In this document: positions 10,905-22,660 of the stretch, piece after piece
Position numbering within the stretch: position 1 is the stretch's first letter
Layout of the letters: each line of letters opens with the position of its first letter
Source of the DNA: Margaritifera margaritifera
Lineage: Eukaryota; Mollusca; Bivalvia; Unionida; Margaritiferidae
Assembly: GCA_029931535.1 (NCBI GenBank)
Contig: JAQPZY010001670.1
Span: 992,001-1,056,000, forward strand
DNA length: 64,000 nt
Reading direction: 5' to 3'
The notes under the pieces: model-generated
Seen by the model: only the letters and a program-made list of their open reading frames with translations
What the model was told of the DNA's origin: nothing
The model's database searches: none
Translations under genes and position numbers: made by a program

Positions 10905-11688
10905 GCTCATGACCAAACATTTTTTAGTACCCAACACACATTGTTATCCGAACATTCATGAAGTGAGGATGTATCTTGATGATTACTACACTTCATCCAA
11001 AAAATATGTCACTCTGATCCATATTGCATACTTGATTACCTTGGTTTTACTGTCAAGCACTGTTTATTCCAGAATCATCGAACTAGGTAATTGCACCCTA
11101 TTAGTACAATACCCTTACAACAAAATGAGGTTATTGTACATTTCAAGTTTGAAAGGCTTGTGTTAAGTTGTTATCTCTGTGAAGTAGAGTTATGCCATTG
11201 TACTACCCATTGTCAGCATCAGCATCCACACGGGTAAAAGCATATACATCTGTACACTCATTGAATGTCGACTGTTCTTTATTCCTAGGTCCTAGGAAAC
11301 AGTTTGGGGTGGGTTTCATGGCACCTACCACTAGGGGAGGGGGCTGAAGGCTAGGGGAAAGGGCTGAAGGCTAGGGGAGGGGGCTGAAGGGAAGAAATTG
11401 CTACAGTGAAAACTTGGATATTTATCTTGATTTTACAACAAAAATAATTTTTATTTTTATTTTATTTTTAAAAAACTTAAGTCAAATAAAATCATTAATA
11501 TTTGTCAAAGATTTGCTAAACAAAGTTGCATCAGATCTACATTTGCTTTTCAAACCAAAAATTCCAAAACTTTTTTTCCTGTTAAAGTTTTTTGTTTAAA
11601 AATCCGCTCCTTTTTATGGACATTCATCAACAGATGCTTCTCACCAAGTCTTGCTCATTGCAGGAATTCTCAGGATGCTCTCAAGTGC
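10905..11688 (+). repeat. direct repeat, copy 1
   Basis: About 780 bp, from GCTCATGACC to TCTCAAGTGC, repeated in the same orientation at 17,041-17,800 with roughly 90 percent identity by eye. Together with the LINE fragment at 8.2-8.9 kb it is one copy of a larger segment. Here that segment is split by about 1.97 kb of hAT-derived DNA (8,935-10,904); in copy 2 it is contiguous. A 21-bp unit, CTAGGGGAGGGGGCTGAAGG plus one base, is present three times here (11,331-11,392) but once in copy 2. The open frames in it look accidental. Confidence 0.8.
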
Positions 11689-12842
11689 TACGTTCTCAAA
11701 ATGAACCAAAACAAGGATTTTCTTTTTTTCCCAGTCTTTTAAATATTTATCAAGCACTGAACAGTTGTGCTGAAATAGTTTTAAAAAATGTTTATTCCTG
11801 TATTCTGCTGAACAATTGTATCAGGTGCATGAAAATAAATGGGATGCTAATGTATCTTGTACTCTTTTAGTGCACTTGGATACTTGACAGTTATCAGTTG
11901 TTGATGTCCAATTAACACAGATAAATCACTCTGGCTCTGGAAACTAAACACCACAAGCATCGATTAAGAGCTCAAGATTTTGAAATGCATTAAAATGACG
12001 CAAAACAATTTAATTTTTAAGCATTAGGTCCAAAGTTGCCAGCATATTGCTCCTGCTGTAGATACAGCCTCTGTTGTCTGATGGCATATTTGATCAAAAT
12101 AAATTATCCAGTTCAAGTTTCTGATGTTTTATGCACATTTGAAATGATTGATTGCTGTGAGAACACTCTAAAATAGAGCAATATAATCAAACACTCCCTG
12201 AACTAGTTTGGTGACTAAGCAATTTGATGCATTTAGAAAGTTCTTGATATTCTATGCAAGTTTTAAATGATAGTACTTGATTGTCGTGAGAACACTCACT
12301 AAAATAGAGCCATATAATCAAATGCACACTCAACTAGTCTTGGTCATGAATCCATTTGATGCATTCAGAACAGCATGATTAACATCTTCATAAGTAAGAC
12401 TTACATTTTCTGACTTGAAAATGTAAAGACCTGTTTCATTAAAATGTGGTACCAGTATTACAACAGCGAAAATAGTTTTGGTTAATCGCTCACATTTATA
12501 GTGACCTTGTTTACATCATGGCCTCACTGCATGTACATGTACGTTGAAGACTTCAACTTGCGCTGAATGAAGTACATCTCTTGGTTTCGAATCATAGGCA
12601 CCACTACACTAAACTTCAGTAATGTCTCAAAAATACTCAGGGAATTTTGTCCAAATGCCGGTACCCCTTTGTTCTACTACATTACTCCTTTTATGGCCTT
12701 TTACTACATAACATTAGCATGATTACCATAAATATGTACTTATTTAAAGGTTGCTGACATCAAAGCAAACTACCACTGCATTATTATTGCAATTATTTTC
12801 AAAGCATTAATTCTGACACTTCGTTATAGTATTTTTGAGACA
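11689..12842. other. no gene; local 120-bp tandem duplication
   Basis: Non-coding interval downstream of the minus-strand terminal exon. At 12,114-12,371 a unit of about 120-130 bp occurs twice in tandem, diverged, each containing GTGAGAACACTC and TTTGATGCATT. Nothing else recognised. Confidence 0.55.
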
Positions 12843-12939
12843 TTACTGAAATGTTCTCTTGTGTTCTGAGAACACTGTATTCCACAGTTCTTCAATTTTC
12901 TTGATCTGTACCAGCCTGTATGGACTCTTTTCACCAGAC
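12843..12939 (-). CDS. terminal exon of an unknown minus-strand gene
   Basis: A 97-nt coding exon after acceptor TTTTTATGTCAG. Its first base completes a codon left open by the exon at 13,401: AG plus G gives Arg. It then reads SGEKSPYRLVQIKKIEELWN and ends in VFSEHKRTFQ with a TAA at 12,843-12,845. The phase match between two independently chosen splice sites and the protein-like composition make this a credible last exon. It is charged and predicted helical. I do not recognise the protein. The gene lies in the spacer of the inverted repeat, antisense to the exon at 21,010. Confidence 0.55.
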
Positions 12940-13400
12940 CTGACATAAAAATTATGAATGTATTACCCTTTTTGGAACATAGAATCTTACATTTATCATA
13001 TTTTATGTTGCCAGGTGCTTTTTAAATGCATTCATTTCTCATTAACAACTCTGTGGCAAGGTATTAGTTTCCTTGGATAGGTTAGCTCCCCTAGTCCATT
13101 TTTTTAGAATGAACTAACAGATCTCATAGTAACAAAATCTGAACTTTAACACTCTATTGGTATTTTTGTTTTATTATATTAAAGTTAGGAATCATGCAAA
13201 GAGATCTGCCTCTCAGAATATATTGTATTTGTACACATATTTTGTCTGATACATTGTTTACAGTTATATTTTACCTGTTAATCATTGTTTTCTTTTTTCT
13301 TTACATGACTTTCCCCCATGAATTATGCAATGAAAAATAGGAAACCAAATTGATTGATAATGTTTATTTTAATATTGAATGATGATGAATTTCTATTTAC

Positions 13401-13645
13401 CTCTTTTGTTCGGTGGCATGCAGATCAGCCTCTAAATCTTTGGTTTGAGTTGGCCATAGGAACTTGTACTGCATTGAAACTTCCTGTTTCTCAATATCAA
13501 AGTGTGAACTTGGTCTTTTTGTGACAATATTGTACTTTTCCTCCGAAAGTCTTTTTTTTAATATAGTTTTTGTGACGTCAGTATCTACAGTTTTCTCACT
13601 TGTTACACCCTTGGTATGAGGAATATTTCCTGGTCTGATGTGAAA
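13401..13645 (-). CDS. internal exon of the same minus-strand gene
   Basis: A minus-strand frame open from just after a TAG (13,646-13,648) to the donor AAGAG|GTAAAT at 13,401, about 80 codons. The 5' boundary is uncertain; a possible acceptor (TTTCACATCAG) puts the exon start near 13,634. The product is hydrophilic and Lys/Glu-rich, including VTKRPSSHFDIEKQEVSMQY and FLWPTQTKDLEADLHATEQK, suggestive of a coiled-coil or linker region. It splices in phase to 12,939. A short frame just upstream (MSKMSKVQRK near 13,700) might be another part of the gene in a different phase. Family not recognised. Confidence 0.5.
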
Positions 13646-13649
13646 CTAA

Positions 13650-14295
13650 ATTCTCGCATTAAGACAACCTTTGATTTTCCTCTGTACTTTTGACATTTTT
13701 GACATGGTAAAATAACTAGTTTATGTTTTGAGTTTCAAAGTGTGAATTCAGTACCTGCTTAGCACTGTTAGAACTACATTCAGCACTGTTTATATTGTTT
13801 CTTTACATGAATGGAAGCTAGTATCAGTTTACAGTCTGGCCAGACTTGCATTTTGCCTCAGATTCCAAACCTCTACATTTATCAATTTTTCATGTGACAA
13901 GTGATGAAAAATAAAATAAACCTGTTGGGTGCCATAAATGCTTCTTAATATATGATTCAAGAAAACATTATCTCCAGTTAAGGAAATTTTAGGCAACCAA
14001 AATATGATCTTTATACCAGAAATTGATTTAAATAGGGGGTTGTGTAATTTGACACCTCTTATTACATAATGTTTATAGGTGGATATTTCATGCATGCATA
14101 TCTGAATGGCAGACACAGGAAATAAGGAAAAACATGAGACAAATTATTACAATCACTGCATTAAGTTATCTACATCTATAATATATGAAAATGGTAAACA
14201 TTCTTGAAATACAACATTCATTCTGATCATCTATCAATATTACCATTTGGTGTGCTTAGAATATCACCCAAGTTAGCATAGTACATAGTTGGTGT
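13650..14295. other. intron/intergenic, nothing recognised
   Basis: Upstream of the minus-strand exon. A 95-codon minus-strand frame (13,829-14,116) is present but lacks splice or domain support. Treated as intron or spacer. Confidence 0.4.
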
Positions 14296-14633
14296 CTAAG
14301 GTTGTCGATGGTGTCTAAGGTTGTCAATATACACAAATATATGTTTGGTATTAAACATGTCAGCTGAGATGGTGTCATTGGATCGACATCTAGTACAAAT
14401 TCTAGCTGCACACTTTTGAAGTTTGATTATACAATTAATATTAGTTTGTGTGCATGAGCCCAAAACTATGCAACAGTGGTCCATAATAGGTAATATGCAA
14501 GTTGAATATAATAGTTTCCTTGCATGCATTGGTAGATATTTCTTTAGTCTGTGCAGTAGTGTTAGTTTGGAGACTATAATGTTACAGACATGATCTGTGT
14601 GATGATTCCAAGTTAGTTTATCATCAACATGTA

Positions 14634-16429
14634 CCGTATATACTCGATTATAAGTCGACTCGACTATAAGTCGCCCCCCCCCCCCTTTTCATGGCTGCAA
14701 AAAGCCAATTCAGCTATGACCCTCCTATAAGTCGAGGTGTTTTTTGCAAATTAAATCCGTCTGCAAGGGGTGACATGTCATCACTGAGTCAGAGCTGCAC
14801 TTAGGAAAAATAAACGAGCCAAACTGGATAGATAGATAGACATATAGATAGATAGGACAAATAAAAACAAAAACCAATGTAGAATAAATACAATTGTATT
14901 ATTGAGCTGAATATGTACAAATAAATTTACAACTTACATTTTGTCCATCTTCGTGTAATGAAATCCATATAGCTTAACATTTTTAATCCATTTATATGAT
15001 AAATCCATGAATTGGATTATAGGTCACATACAGGTATAAAATTGGTATCCTATAAATGTCACTGTCTAATGTCCTCTGGTTCAAAGCCAAAGAATTCATC
15101 CTCATCATCAGAGTTACCAAATAAAGTAATAAATTCCTCCAATGTCATCCCGTCATCGTAAACATCGTCCGACTCCGAATCTTTTTATATGATAAATCCA
15201 CGAATTCAATTATAGGTCACATACCAGTATAAAAATAAAAGTTCAGAATGATCCGATTCACAATATCCCATAATATATTAATTCCACACGTCGTGCAAAT
15301 AAACAATGAAAGTTAATTCCCATTTTTTTGTGATTCACGGTATCCTATAAATGTGACATATCCAATGTCATCTGGTACAAAGTCCAAGAATTAATCCTCA
15401 TTGTCTGATAAAGTTCTGAAATCCTACATCGTCGTCTAGTCATTGTAAATCGTCGTCGTCTAGTCATTGTAAATCGTCGTCTAATCATCGTAAATCTCGT
15501 TCCACTCCGATTTTCGGTTTTACTGTCATATGCGGGTGCTTATGCAAAGACTGAGCTTGGGCTCTGTGAGTAACACTTTGATCATAAAGTCAGAAATCTA
15601 TTTAAGGCTGCAACTGAACACATGTCAATTGTGCGGCAAGATCACAGGGAGTTCAAATAGCCTCCCTCTGTTACTTGGCACTGAACTCGCGGCTTGATCA
15701 AAGGGTTGTCACGTGGGAAAACATAGAGTGTGGTGTGTTTACAAGCAAAGGGATTAAGGTCAAAGTATATGCACAGGAAGTTGTAGAACTCTACTTGGCT
15801 CTGAACAAGCATAGATTGGCGGCTCGATCAAAAGGATTGTCAACTTGAAAACAAAGTGAGTCCCTTTACAAGCCAAAGGCTTATCGGCCCACGTGCACTG
15901 GCAAGTAACTTGGGAAATATCACTTGGGAATTAAATCTGACTTGTGGAAAAGGAAAATACAAATAAAATCAAAACTTTTACTGTATCAAGCACAGTCTTT
16001 ATACAGCAAAACACAAATATTAATACAAATACAGGTTGTTCGGACTTGCACGAAAATGGAGGCAATATACTTACCACGGTAAACATTGACGGACACTTCA
16101 TTTTGCGGTAGGTAGTATTTAATTTACCGGTAATATTTTCAAATTAATAAAATCCAAATAACTGTAGATACATGTATTGTGTAATGAATACCGTCATGAA
16201 ACGGATAAACACAGTGCATACCATATGTGCATTACTGCATAAGAATAGTGGCATGAAAACGTAAAAATATATGAATTGACAGTATTTTTATGTACTGCAA
16301 ACATCTAGAGTTTCAAACATTACCCCAAGATTTTTTTATTTTTTTAATGTCGCGCTTATAAGACGACCCCTACTCTGTATGAGTCAAATTCTAAGTAAAA
16401 AACGTCGACTTATAAGCGAGTATATACGG
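14634..16429. mobile_element. Tc1/mariner-superfamily (pogo-like) element, TA target
   Basis: A 1,796-bp insertion with inverted ends CCGTATATACTCG and CGAGTATATACGG, extended by TTATAAGTCGAC-type words, flanked by TA on both sides (14,632-14,633 and 16,430-16,431). The homologous LINE copy at about 8,470 shows the unoccupied site, so the ends and the TA duplication are well supported. The TA target and an acidic transposase tail inside point to the Tc1/mariner superfamily, possibly pogo. A nine-base ACCGT-rich end family is shared with the MITE at 62,966. C runs near 14,676 and GTCGTC words near 15,430-15,480 are internal. Confidence 0.8.
15059..15181 (-). pseudogene. acidic C-terminal tail of a transposase
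   Basis: A minus-strand frame inside the element, about 40 codons ending in TGA at 15,059-15,061. It reads DSESDDVYDD, then an LEEFITLFGNSDDEDEFFGF core. Acidic tails ending in an E-F-x-G-F pattern are typical of pogo-type and some piggyBac transposases. No DDE catalytic domain or DNA-binding domain is left around it, so the element is non-autonomous. Confidence 0.5.
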
Positions 16430-17040
16430 TACTCTTAGGAAATCATGGCATTCTATATTAGATATATATTCATCATTTACAGACAATCGAATGGGGTTTT
16501 GCATGGATAATCTGTTGATGTTCCTAGTAATATTGCACTGGTCTTTTTGGCATTTCTATACATTCCATTGTCTTTACACCATTTACTGATGTACCTACTA
16601 GCATTGCGGTTGTCTTTTGGTATTTACGTACATTCCATTGTCTTGACACAATTTACTGATGTTCCAACTAGCATTGCAGAGGTATTTTTGGTATTGATAT
16701 ACATTTCATTGTCTTGACACATTTTACTGATGTGATTAAAATTATACTGAAGCTGTTGTTGGATTGTGTTACTGTTTTGATTCGATGTGTGGAATGTTGC
16801 ATCATCTGCATACATATCACTTTCAGTGTTTTCTGTATACAATGGCAGGTCATTAATGTAAAAGAGAAATAAATAAAGAAATAAGTTAAGTGTTGTTTCA
16901 AGTTTATCTCAAACTCTGTTTATGTTAGTATCATCACACTAGATGAGTATGCATCTCTATTAGTACCATATACTTGCCACAAAAGGTCATTGTGACCTAC
17001 ATGTTACACTTTACTGGCATTGGGAAAGTTTTTGCATTTG

Positions 17041-17800
17041 GCTCATGACCCAAAAAGTTTTTGGTACCCAACACACATTGTTATCTCAACATTCATGAAG
17101 TGAGGATGTATCTTAAGTACTACACCTTCATCACAAAAGTAGGTGACTGTGATCCATATTGCATGTTTCACTGCGTTAGTTTTACTGTCAAGCACTGTTT
17201 ATGCCAGAATTGTTGAACTAGGTGATTGTACCCTATTAGTACAATACCCTTACAAGAAAATGAGGTTATTGTGAAGTACATTTCACATTTGAAAGGCTTG
17301 TGTTAAGTTGTTAGCTCTGTGAAGTAGAGTTATGCTGTTGTACTACCCATTGTGTCGGCATCAGCATCCACACAGGTATACATCTGTACACTCATTGAAT
17401 GTCGACTGTCCTTTATTCCTAGGTTCTATGAAACAGTTTGGGGTGGGTTTCATGGCACCTACTACTAGGGGAGGGGGCTGAAGGGAAGAAATTGCTAAAG
17501 TGAAAAATTTGGGTATTTATCTTTATTTTACAACCAAAATAATTTTTATTTTCAATTTAAAAAAAAAAAACAAACTTCAGCCAAATAAAATCATTAATAT
17601 TTGTCAAGGATTTGCTAAACAAAGTGGCACAAGCCTAAGATCTACATTTGCTTTCAAAACCAAAAATTGCTAAACTTTTTTGCTGTTAAAGTTTTTTTTA
17701 AAAAAATCCGCAAAGGATCTCCTTTTTATGGACATTCATCAACAGATGTTTTTCACCAAGTCTTGCTCATTGCAGGAATTCTCGGGATGCTCTCAAGTGC
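17041..17800 (+). repeat. direct repeat, copy 2
   Basis: Second copy of the 10,905-11,688 segment, here joined directly to the LINE fragment upstream through TTGCATTTGGCTCATGACC. It therefore represents the arrangement before the hAT-derived 2 kb entered copy 1. It contains the CTAGGGGAGGG motif once. No gene. Confidence 0.8.
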
Positions 17801-18013
17801 CTATATAATCCTTTTGAGATAGGCTGTTATTTCCATTCCCTGTATTTAGTTCCATGCTTGTACAGAGAATAGTTGGAATGGTTGTTGAAACCAGGTGACA
17901 GCCAAATAAAGGTGACTGTTCAGGAAGGTTTGACTATACATTAAAAATATGCACTATATCATTCTTATTTTTTAGCAGGTTTTTGTTTTTTATTTGCAAG
18001 AAGAATTAGTGCC

Positions 18014-18759
18014 CATGACTGAGCAAATCCAATAGCCCGACCTCATTTTCGAAGTCGGACAAGTAAAATTTTCCAAGTGCTTTTTGCCTATTTTTAAAAA
18101 AGTCAGGCAAGTGCCGATTTTCATGCCATAATCACTTTATCTACCTTTGTCTGGCTGTGCATGCCATCCGGGTGTACTTTAAGCTTGATTCTACCCCTAT
18201 TCGTGTATTCATTTACAGCCAGTATCACACCTACCATTGGTCATTGATAACTCTTGCTTAATTGTGTGCATGTTATTATACCGCTTGACTGCATATTGGG
18301 CTAAGCGACTAATTTATTGGCCACTCGAAACACACGAGACAAAACAAAGTTGGTATGATTAATTTTAGCAGTGTTTTAAATGGCTTCCTTGTGTTTACTT
18401 AAATCAGATCCTCATGAACGACTCGCCCTATGATTTTAATCCAGCGAATCGATCCAATTAAATTAATGAAAGGCACTTGACTTACGTTAGTGTTGGTTCC
18501 CTTTATGAACTGATTAGATGGCAGTGATGATTCTTTAATTTTTAACGGATTATTTAGAGGATTAACTTCCACATCCATTAGAAGCAAAACAATTATGCTC
18601 ATTAAAGAACTCTTTCTTCATATTTAAGGGACAGAAAGGATGTTATGATCTCTTTAGAAGTAGTTGAGCATGGTGATATTTACTATGTGGATAAAATGAG
18701 TTTACTAAATTATACTTGTAATAGACAAGTGGATGAAAAAAAAAAATTGCTCAGCTCTG
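18014..18759 (+). mobile_element. hAT-like element with 5-bp target duplication, deleted
   Basis: A 746-bp element related to the one at 36,493-37,924. It begins CATGACTGAGCAAAT and ends ATTGCTCAGCTCTG, flanked by GTGCC on both sides (18,009-18,013 and 18,760-18,764). It shares the left 0.7 kb of the longer copy, up to the start of its ORF at GATAAAATGAGTTTACTAAA (about 18,690). It then jumps to the right terminus at GACAAGTGGATG, so it is an internal deletion derivative. The open frames within are fragments. Confidence 0.85.
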
Positions 18760-18764
18760 GTGCC

Positions 18765-19130
18765 TCAATGTTACACCTGTATATAGCATGAAAAAATGTG
18801 TTTGACTCTTGAAAATTAAAACTTGATTCTTCAATTGGAGGATTTGATTCTTTTTCGTTGGCATTGAATAGCCACTTTGGTGCCGAGGTACCATAAAGCA
18901 CTACATACATACATACTGATTCTCTAAAATTTTACTTGGGGCTTCCATGGACCCATGTTTTGAAATTCTGTTGAGAGAACTGGTTTATTGAATATATAAT
19001 AGACAAAGAAAAAAAGAAAAAACTTTATTGTGTTTTGTCCTTGGAAATCATCCTATCCTACAATAGATTTTTGCACAGTTAAATGCTTTGTTTGCTTTGC
19101 AAACATGGATTTACTTGTACATGTATATTT
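18765..19130. other. no gene seen
   Basis: Short interval with a small ATAC microsatellite near 18,903 and an A-rich stretch near 19,010. Nothing else recognised. Confidence 0.4.
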
Positions 19131-19134
19131 TATA

Positions 19135-19860
19135 GTTTATTAGCTCTGCTGGTCATAGGCCAGAAGAGCTTATGTGATGGCCTGTTGTCTGACATGCATC
19201 ATCCTTCTATCCATCTGTTCGCATATCTACTGGAGAAATACCATGAAACGTTACATACAGATTCATCTGTGTCTAGTTGGTCCTAAATGAAAATGGTACT
19301 GCTTGGGCATCCAATATGGTAGCCACAGTGCCCATCTTGAAAATCTTATTGCTACTCCTCCTAAATGATTGGTCACAGCAACATGTGGTTTTCACACGAA
19401 AAAAACTTCTTATGATGTCTAGTTGGTACTAAATGAAAATGGTGCCGACCTGATATCCAGTATCTTGAAAATCTTTTTATCAAAACTCCTGGTGAATGGA
19501 AAGTTGTATCGATATGGGGTTTTCAGCAGAAGACTTGTGATTTCTACATGGTCCTAAATGAAACTGGTACTGCTTGGACCTCCATTATGGCAGACAGTGG
19601 ATGGTCATATCAGAATGGGGTTTCACTAAATGACTTCTTGTCATATTTAGTTGGTCACAAATGTTGTCAATCTGATGTCTAGTATGGACTTTTTGGCAGC
19701 TGTATTGAAAATGTTCTTAATGTTAATCCTGAATGGATGGTCATATCAGCACAGGTTTTCACAAAAAGCCATCTTATGAGGTCTAGTTGGGCTTGAAGGA
19801 AAATTGTGCTGATCTGACATTCAATATGAACACCATCTTGAAAATCTTATGGCTAGGGGT
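19135..19860 (+). repeat. degenerate tandem repeat, about 120-bp period
   Basis: Opens with a short imperfect palindrome, GCTCTGCTGGTCATAGGCCA followed by GAAGAGC. Then come five or six diverged units, each carrying GTCTAGTTGGT, AAATGAAAATGGT, a CATCTTGAAAATCTT segment, a GGATGGTCATATCAG segment and GGTTTTCAC. Repeats of this architecture are common in mollusc genomes, from general knowledge. No coding capacity. Confidence 0.65.
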
Positions 19861-21009
19861 TAAACGATACACCTGTGCTGCAGATTGATATGATTCATGA
19901 TCCACAGCCTATGATACGATAAATTATCAATACACGTATCAACTTGATGGTCTTTTCATCTTTAGAAGGTCTGTCAGTGGTAGGGTGGTGCCCTTGTATG
20001 CAAATTGTCATATTGGTTATATTTTCTGTATGCAGATTACAGACAGATGTAGCATCTGCTCATATGCCATTCCCATCCATGCATACCTGTGAATCTACCG
20101 GCGGTACGCACGCGGTTTGCATTTCAGTGTAAATTCAATGTTTTAAGGTTTGTTTGTTGTTTTTTTAAAGCAGAAGTCAATGTCAGTTTGTATTTTAATT
20201 GTCCATATCAGAGAATTACTTTCCTTTGGAACAAAATGATAAATTTATGCTGTTTGAGAATCTCAGCAAAGTGTGTTTCTCGTCAAGTTCGTGCATAAGT
20301 TTGTTCATATTTCTTTGAATAAATTGAAAGCATAAACTTCTTGCAAAAGAAGCCGATCAACCTTTAATAAACAGTAATGTGTACTGCATATACAAGACTT
20401 TTGAAATTATTTTTTTATTGTCCAAATATACGATCGAAATAAAGACTGATTCTTCCAATGGTATCTGGTTGTAAATCACTTTTGAGGTTTCAGTCTTTCC
20501 ATAGGTGGTCTTCATTCATTGTCAGTCAGAAATGTCAAGCAGCCCCCATCCACAGTGGAGTTGATGTCAGTGTGCCTGCCGAGGCACGGCAGTGATTTGT
20601 AGGTATTTATCCCTCCACCACAGAGCTAAAGTGGAGGGGATTAAGTCACCCACCGCGAAGTGTGGGGTTCCCAAAAATTGTGAGCTGTACTGTAGCCCTG
20701 GTGTTGCCCATTGGTGTATCCCGCAGTTGAGCTTGAAACATATTTACAGCAACAGGATTTGCCCCATGTTTATTTGTTTTTATCTCTTCACACAGCTTGT
20801 AGTCTGACTACTTGAAACTGCAGTTTTACACATCATGGTATGCTTCCAAGCAAGTCCCCATATATTTTCTTTCACTAGCAATTTGGAAATCAGGTCTCAC
20901 ATCTGTTTTGATTGCTGTGACGATGGATGATATCGTTCCACATTTCAACATGTTTGTTAATACAGATCATACGTGTCCCATCATGCTGATTCACTTCTGT
21001 CTCTTTCAG
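19861..21009. other. intron upstream of the 21,010 exon; no gene
   Basis: Short frames at 19,944-20,298 and 20,592-21,030 have no support. CCTCCACCACAGAGCTAAAG and a later GTGGAGGGGATTAAG (20,612-20,645) form a possible small inverted repeat. Nothing else recognised. Confidence 0.4.
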
Positions 21010-21109
21010 GGTCAGTCTTGCTTTGGATGATGGCTGTACAATTCTAGCTGATCCAGCTTTGTGTTGGTGTTTTCAGAAACAAGGGGATACACCATTGCAT
21101 TGGTTGCAG
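21010..21109 (+). CDS. exon 3 of the unrecognised gene
   Basis: A 100-nt exon with acceptor CTGTCTCTTTCAG and donor CAG|GTGAGT, both close to consensus. The first G completes the codon begun by exon 2 (TG at 5,542-5,543), giving Trp, and the remaining 33 codons are open to a phase-0 end. Residues include VSLALDDGCTILADPALCWC and then KQGDTPLHWLQ. The other frame tested contains a stop. The matching phase, strand and splice quality make this the likely partner of the 5428-5543 exon across a 15.5 kb intron filled with transposons. No domain recognised. The following exon is not clear; a weak phase-0 candidate is 22,518-22,640. Confidence 0.6.
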
Positions 21110-22060
21110 GTGAGTCACTGTTCTGTACAACCCTTATTGTGCCCCGCAGTAGCAGGGGCTTATACATTTAGTGTACTTTGTTACCTATCCATCTGTTCAT
21201 AAATGTCTGCCCATCTGTCCATCACACCTTTGTTAGACTGTGAATTGAAGTCAGTTTTAGGTTGGGAATCTGTGTTCCATCAACACATTGTTAGGTTAAT
21301 TTTGTAACTGTACAACAATTTATTACAAATAATGCCACATACACTTTTTATGGCTCGGATGTTAGTATGAGGAGGTAGTCTTTGGTGCCATGGAAACCAG
21401 AGAATCTTGAGAAAAGCAGTGACCATGAATGAAAGACCACTGTGCACTTGCTAAAACTGGGGAGTGAACTTAACTTGATCCAAGCACTATCTGAGGATGC
21501 CTGAGACCTCGATTTCAACAATTAACATTGTGACAAAGGTCCATGATGCTATACAACGTTGCAGGATTCCCATATTGCTCAAGTTTCAGATAAGGTAGTC
21601 ACAGATATATATAGCAGCAAGAAAGTCTACAGCTTTGTTTTGCATGGTAATATTTCAGAACAATACTTTTGACTTTTCATTGAACAAAAACTAATCCTGT
21701 TCTAAATGTAATAAATAGGATATTTACATTTGTGCTTTTCTCAGATGAAATGTATGAAGCTTGTTCAATAATTTAAATCTTGAGCTTGTTAAATTTTGCA
21801 AAAAAGATACAAATTATTCAACCTGTTTTATAAATTTCATTTGAAATTAGCACTTGCATGAAGTTCTTGCTTTGTTTGAATTTACAAACATTCTTGTCAT
21901 TTTCTGTTGTTTGTTCCTGACCCACTGATACTGATGTTTAGATGTGAGACTCGATTTTCATACACTGTGAAATGCAGGTCGTTCAATTATAAATAACATT
22001 AGCATGTAGTTTTAATACATTGTGTTCATAATCATAAGAAAGAAATTTATTTTCACCCAG
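21110..22060. other. intron, no repeat or gene recognised
   Basis: AT-rich sequence following the exon donor. No supported frame, RNA gene or repeat family seen. Confidence 0.4.
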
Positions 22061-22062
22061 AT

Positions 22063-22181
22063 AGCTGCAGGTGTTATAGTAATGCACAGGATCTCCCATT
22101 ATGCTGCAGTTGTTATAATACTGCAGAAGACATCCCATTACAAATTGCTGCCTGTGTTATAATACTGCACAAGACTTGCAT
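22063..22181 (+). repeat. three units of the 40-bp TGCACAAGAC minisatellite
   Basis: Three diverged units of the repeat CTGCAGTTGTTATAATACTG followed by CACAAGACTCCCATTACAAA, the same unit that dominates the 24.1-27.9 kb block. An outlying seed of that satellite. Confidence 0.7.
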
Positions 22182-22517
22182 TATCTTCTAAAATCCAACA
22201 GTTCTTGTGAGGAATGCATGACATTGTTTAATTGGTTCCACAAACCTATGTTCAGCTTCACAGACCTGCAAATGCCAAGATTCAAAACCAGAACTTCACA
22301 AAATAATCTATGCCTTTTGTCTTGCTTGTGAATGATTAAACATAGATACAGTGACTTGCATGCTGGTAATGGTGGCATAGCCCTCAAGAATGGCTAGATA
22401 TTATATTAAAGTATTTGAAAGTTGTATATTTTCTGCATTATTTGCTTACCCAAAATGAAACTTTAGATCAGTATTAATGCATGAATCTTTCTTAAAGATT
22501 TTACTGCGTGATTTTAG

Positions 22518-22660
22518 GATTCCATGTGTCCAGATGAGATGTTCCAGAGATGTCCCAGTGAGATGCCAGGATTCCATGTGACCAGGGAAGATGCCAGGAT
22601 TCCATGTGTTGTGGTAGGATGTAAGGATGGCATGTGTCTTGGTGAGATGTACATATTTTA
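22518..22660 (+). repeat. CCAGGATTCCATGTG repeat; weak exon candidate
   Basis: Two to three copies of GATTCCATGTG with GAGATG words. It is preceded by TGATTTTAG (possible acceptor) and contains CTTG|GTGAGA (possible donor, 22,640). The phase-0 frame is open, so it could follow exon 3. The internal repetition makes a tandem repeat the safer call. Confidence 0.35.

Larger units (their letters stand above)
14300..16905 (-). pseudogene. LINE fragment copy, split by a DNA transposon
   Basis: The LINE 3' fragment seen at 8.2-8.8 kb, again on the minus strand, in two parts: 14,300-14,633 (thumb region, HARKLLYSTCILPIMDHC) and 16,430-16,905 (YADD region, SDMYADDATFHTSN). The pieces are separated by a 1.8 kb insertion. 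At 16,540-16,720 a stretch of about 70 bp containing CATTCCATTGTCT has been tandemly repeated three times. Stops and frame changes show it is dead. Confidence 0.7.

Noticed and set aside
10765..11166. 133-codon plus-strand ORF
   Set aside because: It spans the junction between hAT-derived DNA and the direct repeat, and the homologous frame in copy 2 (17,041) is not open.
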